NCBI GenBank assembly: GCA_029239785.1
Contig: JARBUG010000011.1
Coordinates: 1 to 55,691, forward strand
DNA: 55,691 nt
Source of the DNA: Symbiobacteriaceae bacterium
Lineage (GTDB): Bacteria; Bacillota; Sulfobacillia; Symbiobacteriales; Symbiobacteriaceae
Direction: 5' to 3'
Shown here piece by piece: positions 32,100 through 39,419 of this stretch; position 1 is the stretch's first letter, and each line of letters opens with the position of its first letter. Both the position numbers and the translations under genes were made by a program. Below the pieces are notes generated by a model. It was not told the origin of the DNA and ran no database searches. It saw only the letters and a program-made list of their open reading frames with translations.

Positions 32100-33383
32100 A
32101 TGGAGAAGCACTACGACCCCCTTCTCAAAGACACGCTCTTCACCGAGAAGCTGGAGAACGGCCTGACGGTGGCGATTCTCCACAAGCCGGGCTATAAGTC
32201 GGCCACGGGCCGCATTGCCACCCATTACGGCTCGATTGATGCAGACTTCGTCGATCCCAAGACCGGCCAGGAGACCCATGTGCCTGATGGTATCGCCCAC
32301 TTCCTGGAGCACAAGCTCTTCGAAAAAGAGTGGGGCAACGTTTCGGACCGGTTCTCCGAACTGGGTGCCGAGTCGAACGCTTACACGACCTACACCCACA
32401 CGGAGTACCACTTCAACACCACCCAGAACTTCGACGAGTGCTTCGACCTGCTGCTCGATTACGTCCAGAACCCCTGGTTCACCGACGAGAGTGTGGCCAA
32501 GGAGCAGGGCATTATCGAGCAGGAGATCCGTATGTACCTCGACGACCCGGGCTGGCGCTCGAACGCCAACCTGCTTGAGGCGCTCTACGTCAACCATCCC
32601 GTCAAAATCGACATCGCCGGCACCGTCGAATCGATTCACAAGATCACCAAAGAGACGCTCTACCTCTGCCACAGCACCTTCTACCACCCGTCCAACATGG
32701 TCGTCTTTGTGGCTGGCGATGTGGACCCCGAAAAGGTCATGGCGATGGTAAAGGCCAGCTTCGCCAAGAAGCAGTACGCCAAGCAGGCCGAGATCAAGCG
32801 GATTCTGCCCGATGAGCCCGCGACGGTCGCCGAGCGCACCCGCACGCAGAAGTTGGTCGTCAACCAGCCGCTGTTCCGGCTTGGTTTCAAGGATGATAAG
32901 GTCGGGCTGACGGGCAAGGAACTGTTGGAGCAGGATCTGCTGACCGCCGTCATTTTGGATGCCATTTGCGGGCGGGCGACGGACCTGTACACGCAGTTGT
33001 ATGAGGCCGGTCTGATCGACCACCGCTTCGGGTTTGAGTTCAGCCCCGAGGAGTCGTACGCTTACTCTCACTTCGCCGGTCCGACCCGGGACCCCAAGGA
33101 GCTGGAGGCCCGTCTGCTTGCCGGCATCGAAGAGGCGCGCAAGAAGGGGCTCGATCCGGCGGCCTTCGACCGGGCGAAGAAGAAGACGGTCGGGCGGCTG
33201 GTCGGCATCATGAACGATCTGGACAGCGCGGCCTACATGTACATCGACGGGTTCTTCAAGGGCGTGGGGCTCTTCGATCTGATTCCCGCGGCACAGGGGC
33301 TGACCCTGGAGGCGGCCAACGAGCGGCTCCGGGCGCATTTCGACCCGGCACGGACCGCAGTGTCGATCATCTATCCCAAGTAG
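32100..33383 (+). CDS. M16-family zinc peptidase (YfmH-like)
   Basis: A 427-residue M16 metallopeptidase. The zinc-binding HFLEH is at residues 67-71, with the downstream Glu in the EQGIIEQEIRMY helix near residue 140. It is the catalytic partner of the preceding YfmF-like protein. GGAGGGGGAG overlaps the end of the upstream gene before the ATG. Such pairs degrade peptides in the cytoplasm; the natural substrate is not known. Confidence 0.92.
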   Translation: MEKHYDPLLKDTLFTEKLENGLTVAILHKPGYKSATGRIATHYGSIDADFVDPKTGQETHVPDGIAHFLEHKLFEKEWGNVSDRFSELGAESNAYTTYTHTEYHFNTTQNFDECFDLLLDYVQNPWFTDESVAKEQGIIEQEIRMYLDDPGWRSNANLLEALYVNHPVKIDIAGTVESIHKITKETLYLCHSTFYHPSNMVVFVAGDVDPEKVMAMVKASFAKKQYAKQAEIKRILPDEPATVAERTRTQKLVVNQPLFRLGFKDDKVGLTGKELLEQDLLTAVILDAICGRATDLYTQLYEAGLIDHRFGFEFSPEESYAYSHFAGPTRDPKELEARLLAGIEEARKKGLDPAAFDRAKKKTVGRLVGIMNDLDSAAYMYIDGFFKGVGLFDLIPAAQGLTLEAANERLRAHFDPARTAVSIIYPK

Positions 33384-33387
33384 GCAA

Positions 33388-33420
33388 CAGGGTCCGCCGC
33401 TCTGGCGGGCCCTGGTTCTG
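33388..33420 (+). terminator. Hairpin after the M16 pair, weak terminator
   Basis: CAGGGTCCGCC pairs with GGCGGGCCCTG (33404-33414) with one G-T wobble, followed by GTTCTGT, a poor T-tract. Confidence 0.5.
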
Positions 33421-33445
33421 TCCGCCCCCGGCGGGGTCAGGTCGT

Positions 33446-34501
33446 TTGGCGGGGAGGCTGAGGCTTATCGATAACGTTTCACATGCGCTCATCGGATCGG
33501 CGGTAGTGGCGCTGGCGCCGGCCGACATTCAGCCCGCCGTGGCCTGGGCCGTGCTCATCGCCGCTGAATCGCCGGATTTCGACTTTGTCATCCGCATGAT
33601 TGGCGGGCCGGTTACCTATCTGAAGCACCACCGCGGCCCCACGCATGGGCTGGCGGCGCTTCCTCTGCACGCGCTGATTATCGCGGGTCTGGTTAACTGG
33701 GTGCTGCCCGGCACCGGGTTCTGGCCGCTTCTCTGGTGGGCGCTGGCCGGCGGCCTGTCGCATGTGATCTTCGATTTCGGCAACGACTACGGCACCCAGG
33801 GCTACTGGCCGTTCTCCCGGCGGTGGATCGCACTCGATATCATCCCGATTGTCGACGTTTGGCTGCTGGGGACGATCGTTGTTGGTTGGGTTTTGACGGC
33901 GGTGGCCGGGGCCGTGCATCGTCAGTCGATCTTTGTCGGCGTCTGGCTGATCATGGCCGCTTATGTAGCCCTGCGCTTCTACCTGCGGCGGCGGGCGTGG
34001 CGCCTGGTGGCGGACCGCTACGACATGACCGAGGCCTGCGGCGAGGCGGTGCCCTGCGGCAGCGGGTGGCGGGAAGAGCGGCTGACGGTTCACCCGGTGC
34101 TGCTCTCCCTGAACGCCTGGCGCTACGTTGCACAGCGGGAGGGGGAATACCTGACCGGCATGGTCTGGGTGCGCCCCGGCAAGGTGGGCGAGCCGGCTCG
34201 GGCCGAGAACATGCAGGACCGGGTGGTGCTGGCATCGCTCAAGGCGCAGACGGTTTCGGCCTTTGCCGACTGGGCGCGCCGGCCCCGGGTGTCGGTGGAG
34301 CGGCAGGACCATCTGTATAAAGTCCGGTGGACGGAAATGCGTTATGAGGAAGATGGATATTCGCCCTTTACCGCATACGCATGGTTGGATGATGAACTGA
34401 AACTGGTAGATGAGGGGCTGGGGTCGCAGCGACCGGAGAAAGTCGACCGCAACGCCCTGCGGCAGCGCCTGCGTAAGGAGTTGGGCAAGGAAGAGTCATG
34501 A
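33446..34501 (+). CDS. Membrane-bound metal-dependent hydrolase (YdjM/DUF457-like)
   Basis: A 351-residue protein. The N-terminal part has several helices and the family motifs SPDFDF near residue 42, KHHRGPTHG near 63 and SHVIFDFGNDYG near 105, which hold the putative metal ligands. A soluble C-terminal domain (about residues 190-350) follows. The start is uncertain: the frame opens at a TTG at 33446, while a GGGGAGG lies inside the first codons. Its stop overlaps the HAD gene start (ATGA). Substrate unknown. Confidence 0.82.
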   Translation: MAGRLRLIDNVSHALIGSAVVALAPADIQPAVAWAVLIAAESPDFDFVIRMIGGPVTYLKHHRGPTHGLAALPLHALIIAGLVNWVLPGTGFWPLLWWALAGGLSHVIFDFGNDYGTQGYWPFSRRWIALDIIPIVDVWLLGTIVVGWVLTAVAGAVHRQSIFVGVWLIMAAYVALRFYLRRRAWRLVADRYDMTEACGEAVPCGSGWREERLTVHPVLLSLNAWRYVAQREGEYLTGMVWVRPGKVGEPARAENMQDRVVLASLKAQTVSAFADWARRPRVSVERQDHLYKVRWTEMRYEEDGYSPFTAYAWLDDELKLVDEGLGSQRPEKVDRNALRQRLRKELGKEES

Positions 34502-35196
34502 CGACATCATCAACCCTATTGATCTTTGATGTGGACGGCACCCTGATTTGGACGAAGGCAGGGCGCCGGGCCTTTAACCGCGCCCTGGAGCGGTTTTTCG
34601 GCGTGGCGGATGCCGCCGAGGGGATTCCCATGGCGGGCCGGACGGACCTGATTATCTACCGCGATATTTGCGGGCGCTTCGGGCTGGATCCCGGGACCTT
34701 CGGCGCGTTCAAGCTTGAGTTCGTTGCGCAGCTGGCCGAGGCGATGAACGCTGACCCCGGGCACGTGCTGCCCGGGGTGGTGGAGTTGCTGGAGGCCTGT
34801 GCGCGGGAACCGGGCTACGTGCTGGGGCTGGGCACGGGGAATGTGGAGGAGGGTGCCCGCCTGAAGCTGGCACCGCACGACTTGAACCGGTTCTTCCCGG
34901 TCGGCGGCTTTGGTGACGAAGGCGAGACCCGGGACGATGTGATCGCCATGGCGATTCGGCGGGCGGAGGCGCAGGCGGGTTTTGCCTTTGACCGGGTGGT
35001 GGTCATCGGGGATACGCCGTTAGATATTGCGTGCGGCAAGGCGAATCGGTGTTTCACCGTGGGTGTGGCGACGGGGTATCATGCGCAGGAGGAGCTGCAG
35101 GGCTGCGACGCCGATCTGGTTGTGGCGGATTTTTCGGATGTCGGGTCCGTTTTGGTTGGGTTGCGCGCTATTGGATCGAGAAATAGAACTAGTTAG
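34498..35196 (+). CDS. HAD-family hydrolase (phosphoglycolate-phosphatase-like)
   Basis: A 232-residue phosphatase of the haloacid dehalogenase superfamily. Motif I DVDGTLI is at residues 10-16, motif II LGTG near 105, and motif IV GDTPLDI near 174. A helical cap domain lies at about residues 20-90. The domain order fits phosphoglycolate phosphatase or beta-phosphoglucomutase-like members; substrate uncertain. Coupled by a 4-nt overlap to the preceding membrane hydrolase. Confidence 0.88.
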   Translation: MTTSSTLLIFDVDGTLIWTKAGRRAFNRALERFFGVADAAEGIPMAGRTDLIIYRDICGRFGLDPGTFGAFKLEFVAQLAEAMNADPGHVLPGVVELLEACAREPGYVLGLGTGNVEEGARLKLAPHDLNRFFPVGGFGDEGETRDDVIAMAIRRAEAQAGFAFDRVVVIGDTPLDIACGKANRCFTVGVATGYHAQEELQGCDADLVVADFSDVGSVLVGLRAIGSRNRTS

Positions 35197-35209
35197 GCCG
35201 GTAGACTAT

Positions 35210-35522
35210 TTGCATCCCAAGTACGGATATCGGTCTAGACCGGGTTTCCTGTATTCTCAAGGTGCAGGCGATAACTTGGGCCGTCCGTTTGGAACCAGGG
35301 AACGCACCCTACTTTCGGACAAAGCACTGCAGCACTTTTCCGGACGCCCCAACGGACTGATCTACACAACCCCCCACTTGTTGTAGCTCGGCCGGCCCAA
35401 GGTATCTCCCACCGCTCACCCTCCTTTGTTGAAGTTCCTGGCCAACCCCCACTGGTCGGGAACAACCCTCCCCTTTGCCGCAGCCAGCCACCTTCCCCCA
35501 AAGGTAGCTGGCCCCTTTTTTT
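35210..35522 (+). ncRNA. Candidate structured non-coding RNA
   Basis: A gene-free stretch with several good helices. 35276-35287 pairs with 35341-35352 (12 bp, one mismatch). 35434-35444 pairs with 35453-35463 (11 bp with two wobbles). Between them is a weaker CTACACAAC...GTTGTAG hairpin, and the stretch ends in a T-tract terminator. No T-box signature, tRNA, SRP, 6S or RNase P motif was recognised. It could be an independent small RNA or the structured 3' end of the HAD transcript. Boundaries are approximate. Confidence 0.35.
35483..35522 (+). terminator. Rho-independent terminator 1
   Basis: GCCAGCCACCTT (35483-35494) pairs with AAGGTAGCTGGC (35501-35512) with one mismatch, followed by CC and T7. 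Confidence 0.85.
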
Positions 35523-35535
35523 GCCCAAATGGCCG

Positions 35536-35578
35536 GGGCCACCTGTGTTCGTCTGTGAACGCAGGTGGCCCTTTTTTT
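35536..35578 (+). terminator. Rho-independent terminator 2
   Basis: GGGCCACCTGTGTTC (35536-35550) pairs with GAACGCAGGTGGCCC (35557-35571) with one mismatch, followed by T7. It stands 13 nt after terminator 1 on the same strand. Confidence 0.9.
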
Positions 35579-35588
35579 GCGATGTATG

Positions 35589-36044
35589 TTAGCTGTTGAG
35601 CAGGCGGTAGCGGTTGAGCTTGAACTGGTAGTACATAAAGCACCCCACGCAGAAGCCGGCGATGGCTACCCCGGCGGCGAGCGCCACGGCCAGGGTCAGG
35701 CTCCAGCCTAAGGCGGGCAGGCCGAGCACGAAGGCGACCTGGGCCAGGCCGAGGAGCGTTGTGGCGATGGCGTTGTTGAAGCGCTGGAGGCGGTGATCTT
35801 CACGCTCGGCAGTGGGAATCTGCCGGGCGAAAAGGAGCTTGCCGACCTTGAAAATGAGGCTGGCCTTCTGGCCGAAGAGGGTGACGGGGAGCAGAATCAG
35901 GAACAGGGCGGTGGTGACCAGGGGCTGCCTGAGCGCCAGGCCGGCCATGATGCCGACCACCAGCGTCCAGCGGTTCAGCTTGACAACGGGCAGTGGAATG
36001 TCGGCGCACTCGGCGCCGGTTTGGACCCGGGTTGGTTCAGTCAT
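35589..36044 (-). CDS. DUF4395-like membrane protein
   Basis: A 151-residue protein with four membrane helices (two about residues 25-60 and two about 98-140). It has the pattern VVKLNRWTLVVGIMAGL and GFCVGCFMYYQFKLNRYR near the C-terminus, with a Cys-Val-Gly-Cys pair, matching the DUF4395 family as remembered. In other bacteria this family occurs beside sulfurtransferase or thioredoxin genes. The start at 36044 is set by GGAGGTG 8 nt upstream; the longer frame reaching 36323 is rejected. It is divergent from the YeeE/TusA genes, consistent with a sulfur role. Confidence 0.7.
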   Translation of the reverse strand: MTEPTRVQTGAECADIPLPVVKLNRWTLVVGIMAGLALRQPLVTTALFLILLPVTLFGQKASLIFKVGKLLFARQIPTAEREDHRLQRFNNAIATTLLGLAQVAFVLGLPALGWSLTLAVALAAGVAIAGFCVGCFMYYQFKLNRYRLLNS

Positions 36045-36154
36045 GCAAGCGCCACCTCCAACTAATGTACAGTAAACAGATCGGATTACTGGCATTGTAT
36101 TCGCCGCAAGCGGAATGGTCAAGATGGAATTATCTCGCAGGAGGAGCGGCAGAC

Positions 36155-36202
36155 ATGACAATTTGTCCATGCCCCGAGCAGCGTTGGTCCTTGCACGATT
36201 AG
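36155..36202 (+). CDS. Micro-ORF, 15 codons, possible leader peptide
   Basis: ATG at 36155 with AGGAGG 10 nt upstream, encoding MTICPCPEQRWSLHD and a TAG stop. The CPCP pair and the position 120 nt before the YeeE/TusA operon suggest a possible leader peptide sensing cysteine or sulfur supply. No clear attenuator follows, so this remains speculative. Confidence 0.35.
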   Translation: MTICPCPEQRWSLHD

Positions 36203-36321
36203 ATAGAAGGGAGTGCTCTTTCACAAAGCGCAGGGGATCGGACGCGATCAGGTGAACATCACTTCCTGAAAGACACCCGCACTCATCGCCGTGGTCGGCT
36301 CCGACAAGGAGGAACGAACCC

Positions 36322-36855
36322 ATGCCTCGTCATATGCCACAGCAATACGCCACAGCCGTGCCCAAGGAATGGCCTTACTGGGTAGGGGGCATCGCACTGG
36401 CCCTGATCAACACCCTCGTTCTGCTGGTGGACGACCGCCCCTGGGGGGTGACCACCACCCTGACCCACGTGGGCAGCCGCGCACTTCAGCTGGTCGACCT
36501 ACAGCCTGAGCGCTGGACCTACTTCAACCAGGTTGGGCGGGACACACTCCTGACGCAGTTCGGCTGGTGGGACACCAGCCTTTGGCTAAACCTGGGCGTT
36601 GTGGCGGGCGCCGCCCTGGCCAGCCTGACTGCCGGGGAGTTTGCCGTTCGCACCGGCCCCCGCCAGTGGCGCAGGCTTCTGCTCTCGCTGTCAGGAGGCG
36701 TGCTGATGGGCTATGGTGCCCGGCTGGCCTTGGGTTGCACCGTCGGCGCCCTGGTCGGGGGCGTGGCGTCGTTCAGCCTGCACGGCTGGATCTTCGCGGT
36801 GGCTGTCCTGGTGGGCGTGTTGATGGGGATTCGCATCTTCCGGCGTATATTGTGA
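36322..36855 (+). CDS. YeeE/YedE-family transporter, first half
   Basis: A 177-residue membrane protein, about four to five helices, corresponding to one half of a YeeE/YedE protein. The family motif GARLALGCTVGALVGG (near residue 138) holds the conserved Cys. Full-length YeeE imports thiosulfate, and YedE members are linked to selenium. AAGGAGG precedes the ATG. It is followed after 7 nt by the second half, so the transporter is split into two polypeptides. Confidence 0.88.
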   Translation: MPRHMPQQYATAVPKEWPYWVGGIALALINTLVLLVDDRPWGVTTTLTHVGSRALQLVDLQPERWTYFNQVGRDTLLTQFGWWDTSLWLNLGVVAGAALASLTAGEFAVRTGPRQWRRLLLSLSGGVLMGYGARLALGCTVGALVGGVASFSLHGWIFAVAVLVGVLMGIRIFRRIL

Positions 36856-36862
36856 AGGGGGT

Positions 36863-37480
36863 ATGGCCGTGTCACGGAGAGGACTCCTCGCACTTGTGGC
36901 CCCTTCGGTCGTGCTTATGGTGGTGTGGTGGCTCTGGGAACACCGCCCGGAGAGCGCCGTCATGTGGCTGCTAGGAATCGCCCTCGGGGCAATTCTGCAG
37001 CGCTCTCGGTACTGCGTGGCGGCAGCTTACCGCGACGCCGTGCTCTTCTTTGACACGGGCATGGCGCGGTCCGTGCTGCTGGCCATAGCGGCTGCCAGCC
37101 TCACCTTTGGCTTGGTCAACATCATGCGGGTACCGGCCGGGCAGATGCCACTGGCCGCCCAGCCCCTGACGGTTGGCACGGTTATTGGCCCCGTTCTCTT
37201 CGGTATCGGCATGATTCCGGCAGGGGGCTGCGCCGCCAGCACGCTCCTCCGGCTAGGTGAGGGACATTTGCGTTTTCTTTGGACGCTCCTGGGTCTGGTC
37301 CTCGGATCACTCCTGGGTGCGTACCATTACGGCTGGTGGACGGAACTGCTCGGCGCAGCCGCCCCAGTCTACTTGCCGGCGGCCGTGGGCTGGCCGGCTG
37401 CCGTGCTGCTTCAGACGGGGCTGTTACTGGCCTTTTACTGGCTGATTCGCCGGTGGGAGCGAAAGGGGGCGAGCGCATGA
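36863..37480 (+). CDS. YeeE/YedE-family transporter, second half
   Basis: A 205-residue membrane protein with the second set of family motifs: LGAILQRSRYCVAAAYRD near residue 42-58 and GIGMIPAGGCAAS near residue 113-125, each with a conserved Cys. Together with the upstream half it would make a complete thiosulfate- or selenium-compound uptake channel. AAGGGGGT lies just before the ATG. Its stop overlaps the TusA-like start. Confidence 0.88.
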   Translation: MAVSRRGLLALVAPSVVLMVVWWLWEHRPESAVMWLLGIALGAILQRSRYCVAAAYRDAVLFFDTGMARSVLLAIAAASLTFGLVNIMRVPAGQMPLAAQPLTVGTVIGPVLFGIGMIPAGGCAASTLLRLGEGHLRFLWTLLGLVLGSLLGAYHYGWWTELLGAAAPVYLPAAVGWPAAVLLQTGLLLAFYWLIRRWERKGASA

Positions 37481-37716
37481 GCCGACTCGTACTGGATCTG
37501 GTTGGCGAAATCTGCCCAGTGCCGCTGATGCGCACATCGGAAGCTGTGGCTCGGCTGCCGCCTGGCAGCGAACTGCTGGTAGAAACCGATTACCCCCGAG
37601 CCCTGACCAATATCACGCAATGGTGTTTCCGCCACGGTCATCCTTACGAGATACTGGATTTCCGCCGGGGCGTCTACCGGGTGATCATTCAAAAAAACAG
37701 CCCGCCCTCAGCATGA
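37477..37716 (+). CDS. TusA/SirA/YedF-family sulfur carrier protein
   Basis: A 79-residue cytoplasmic sulfur (or selenium) relay protein. The hallmark CPxP motif is CPVP at residues 13-16, in GEICPVPLMRTSEAV. The protein would accept sulfane sulfur at Cys13 from the transporter or a rhodanese. ATGA overlap with the YeeE second half implies translational coupling, as YeeE-TusA pairs and fusions show in other bacteria. Confidence 0.92.
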   Translation: MSRLVLDLVGEICPVPLMRTSEAVARLPPGSELLVETDYPRALTNITQWCFRHGHPYEILDFRRGVYRVIIQKNSPPSA

Positions 37717-37727
37717 GGGCGGGTTTT
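37701..37727. terminator. Bidirectional terminator over converging 3' ends
   Basis: CCCGCCCTCA (37701-37710) pairs with TGAGGGCGGG (37714-37723), with TTTT on the right and a run of seven A on the left. It overlaps the last codons of both the TusA-like and LysR genes. Confidence 0.88.
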
Positions 37728-38652
37728 CTGTTGCCTCCCAGCAGGATGCTAGCTCCTCGGGGGCCGCAATGAACCGAATGAACCGCCGCGCCACGGGCGG
37801 CAGGGTCTCCTCCCGATATACCAAATGGAATGGCACGAGCAACCGCATCCAGTCGGGCGTGACATCCCGGTAAAGCCCCCGGCGAAGCTCCCGCTGCACA
37901 ACCATGCGTGTGCAAACCAGCACGCCGCCGAAGGTCTCCACCGCCAACTTGATGCCGTCCAGCCCTGCGAACTGGCTCATGATGTTCAGTTCCTTTAGCG
38001 TCAGGCCCTGTCCGGCGAGCGACTGCTCGATATAGGGCGTCAGGCCGGTCGCGTTTCCCGGCAATCCCAGGGGGGCCAGGCGGAAGGACTCTGCCGTCAG
38101 CTTTCCCTTGTCCCACTGTCCCCGGGCTGGGGTGACGCAGATCAGTTCATCGCCCGTGAAACAGCGGCACTTGATGCCGGGCGCCGTCGCAATCGCCTCG
38201 GGGACTTCGCCTTCCACGACCGCCAGGTGGACCTGGCGCTGCAGCACCCCCCGAGTCATCTCGGTGGCACCGCCCACATCAAGGTGCAGATTTGCCTTGG
38301 GGAAGCGGTCCTTGAACGTCCAGAGGCTGCAGGGCAGGGCGTAGTTGCCGGCAATGGGCGTGGCGCCGATGATGACCTCCCGCTCGTCGGCGTTGGTCAG
38401 ATCGTCGATTTCCCGCTCCAGGCAGTCGAACTGGCCCAGGATCTGTTTGGCATGGCGGTAGAGTATCTCCCCGGCGGGCGTGGGCATCACGCCGTGGGTG
38501 CCGCGCGCCAGCAGGGGAATGCCGAAGTATGCTTCGAGATGCTTGATCTGGTGACTGACCGCCGGCTGCGTCAGGTTGAGCATACGGGCAGCCGTCGTCA
38601 ATCTGCGTGTTTCCACCACCGTGGCAAACATCTCCAGCAAAAATCGATTCAC
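37708..38652 (-). CDS. LysR-family transcriptional regulator
   Basis: A 314-residue LTTR. The winged helix-turn-helix occupies residues 1-60 (TTAARMLNLTQPAVSHQIKH), followed by a two-lobe substrate-binding domain. The GTG at 38652 is preferred over the TTG at 38679, because AAAGGCGG lies about 10 nt upstream and the protein then begins at the usual LTTR position. It is divergent from the rhodanese-reductase operon; a T-N11-A box lies between them. It probably senses a sulfur compound and controls that operon. CysB/CysR-like roles are possible but unproven. Confidence 0.9.
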   Translation of the reverse strand: MNRFLLEMFATVVETRRLTTAARMLNLTQPAVSHQIKHLEAYFGIPLLARGTHGVMPTPAGEILYRHAKQILGQFDCLEREIDDLTNADEREVIIGATPIAGNYALPCSLWTFKDRFPKANLHLDVGGATEMTRGVLQRQVHLAVVEGEVPEAIATAPGIKCRCFTGDELICVTPARGQWDKGKLTAESFRLAPLGLPGNATGLTPYIEQSLAGQGLTLKELNIMSQFAGLDGIKLAVETFGGVLVCTRMVVQRELRRGLYRDVTPDWMRLLVPFHLVYREETLPPVARRFIRFIAAPEELASCWEATENPPSC

Positions 38653-38685
38653 TTGACTGGCACCGCCTTTATAGTTCAAATGCCT

Positions 38686-38700
38686 ATTACGGTTTGTAAT
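38686..38700. promoter_or_regulatory. LysR-type box (T-N11-A)
   Basis: ATTACGGTTTGTAAT is an inverted repeat with ATTAC/GTAAT arms and contains T-N11-A. It lies 34 nt upstream of the LysR start and 136 nt upstream of the rhodanese gene. Confidence 0.55.
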
Positions 38701-38835
38701 GGCCTATGAAAAACTGTATCCACTTATTTCCATCAAGTTACTGGCGTCACAATCGCCCATTCGAGATAATCAAGGCAGAGAATTCGCTGACGGGTCAGCA
38801 ATTCCTTGCTCGAAATTGCACGAGGAGGTTTCATC

Positions 38836-39360
38836 ATGCACAAGCGGCTGCGTACCCTGGCTCTCCTGACCGTTCTCATCTCGCTGCTCGCCGGCTGCGG
38901 CGGTGCCAAGGAAGAACCCAAGGTTGCAGAAGCGGCCGCTCCTGCCGCCGCCCAGACCTGCCCGGAGTGTCCCAAGGTTGACACGGCTGCCGTCATCAAG
39001 GAAGGCATGAAGAGTGCTGCCGCCAACTACTTCAACCCCCTGCCTTCCGATTCCAACAACATCAAGGCGCCCGAGGTGCAGAAGCTGATCGACGCCAAGA
39101 CCGATTTCCTCGGTGTCGACATCCGGTCGAATGCGGACTATGCAAAGGGCCACCTGTCCGGCTTCATTAACATCCCGTTCGCCGAAGTCGGCAAGAACCT
39201 GGACAAGTTCCCGGCCGATAAGCTGATCATCGTCCAGTGCTACACCGGTCAGACTGCCAGCCAGGTGGTTGGCATCCTGCGGATGCAGGGCTACAACGCC
39301 AAGAACCTACACTTCGGTTTCCAGGGCGTCACCGAAAACAAGCTGCCGACGGTCCAATAG
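38836..39360 (+). CDS. Rhodanese-domain lipoprotein
   Basis: A 174-residue surface sulfurtransferase. The lipoprotein signal ends at LLAGC (Cys21). A spacer with the CPECPK motif follows, then a single rhodanese domain (about residues 75-170) with FLGVDIRSNADYAKGHLSG and active-site Cys135 in VQCYTGQTAS. AGGAGGT lies 7 nt before the ATG; the frame from 38806 is too long. It is placed just upstream of the molybdoenzyme, so it may deliver or bind sulfane sulfur for the reductase outside the cell. Confidence 0.9.
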   Translation: MHKRLRTLALLTVLISLLAGCGGAKEEPKVAEAAAPAAAQTCPECPKVDTAAVIKEGMKSAAANYFNPLPSDSNNIKAPEVQKLIDAKTDFLGVDIRSNADYAKGHLSGFINIPFAEVGKNLDKFPADKLIIVQCYTGQTASQVVGILRMQGYNAKNLHFGFQGVTENKLPTVQ

Positions 39361-39419
39361 CGCATGAGCGGGGAAGGGGAGGGCAGCCCTCCCCTCCCTG
39401 ACTTTGAGAGGTGAATGGC

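Noticed and set aside
35210..35578. T-box riboswitch
   Set aside because: No T-box sequence of the AGGGTGGNACCGCG type was found and no aminoacyl-tRNA synthetase or amino-acid gene lies downstream on that strand.
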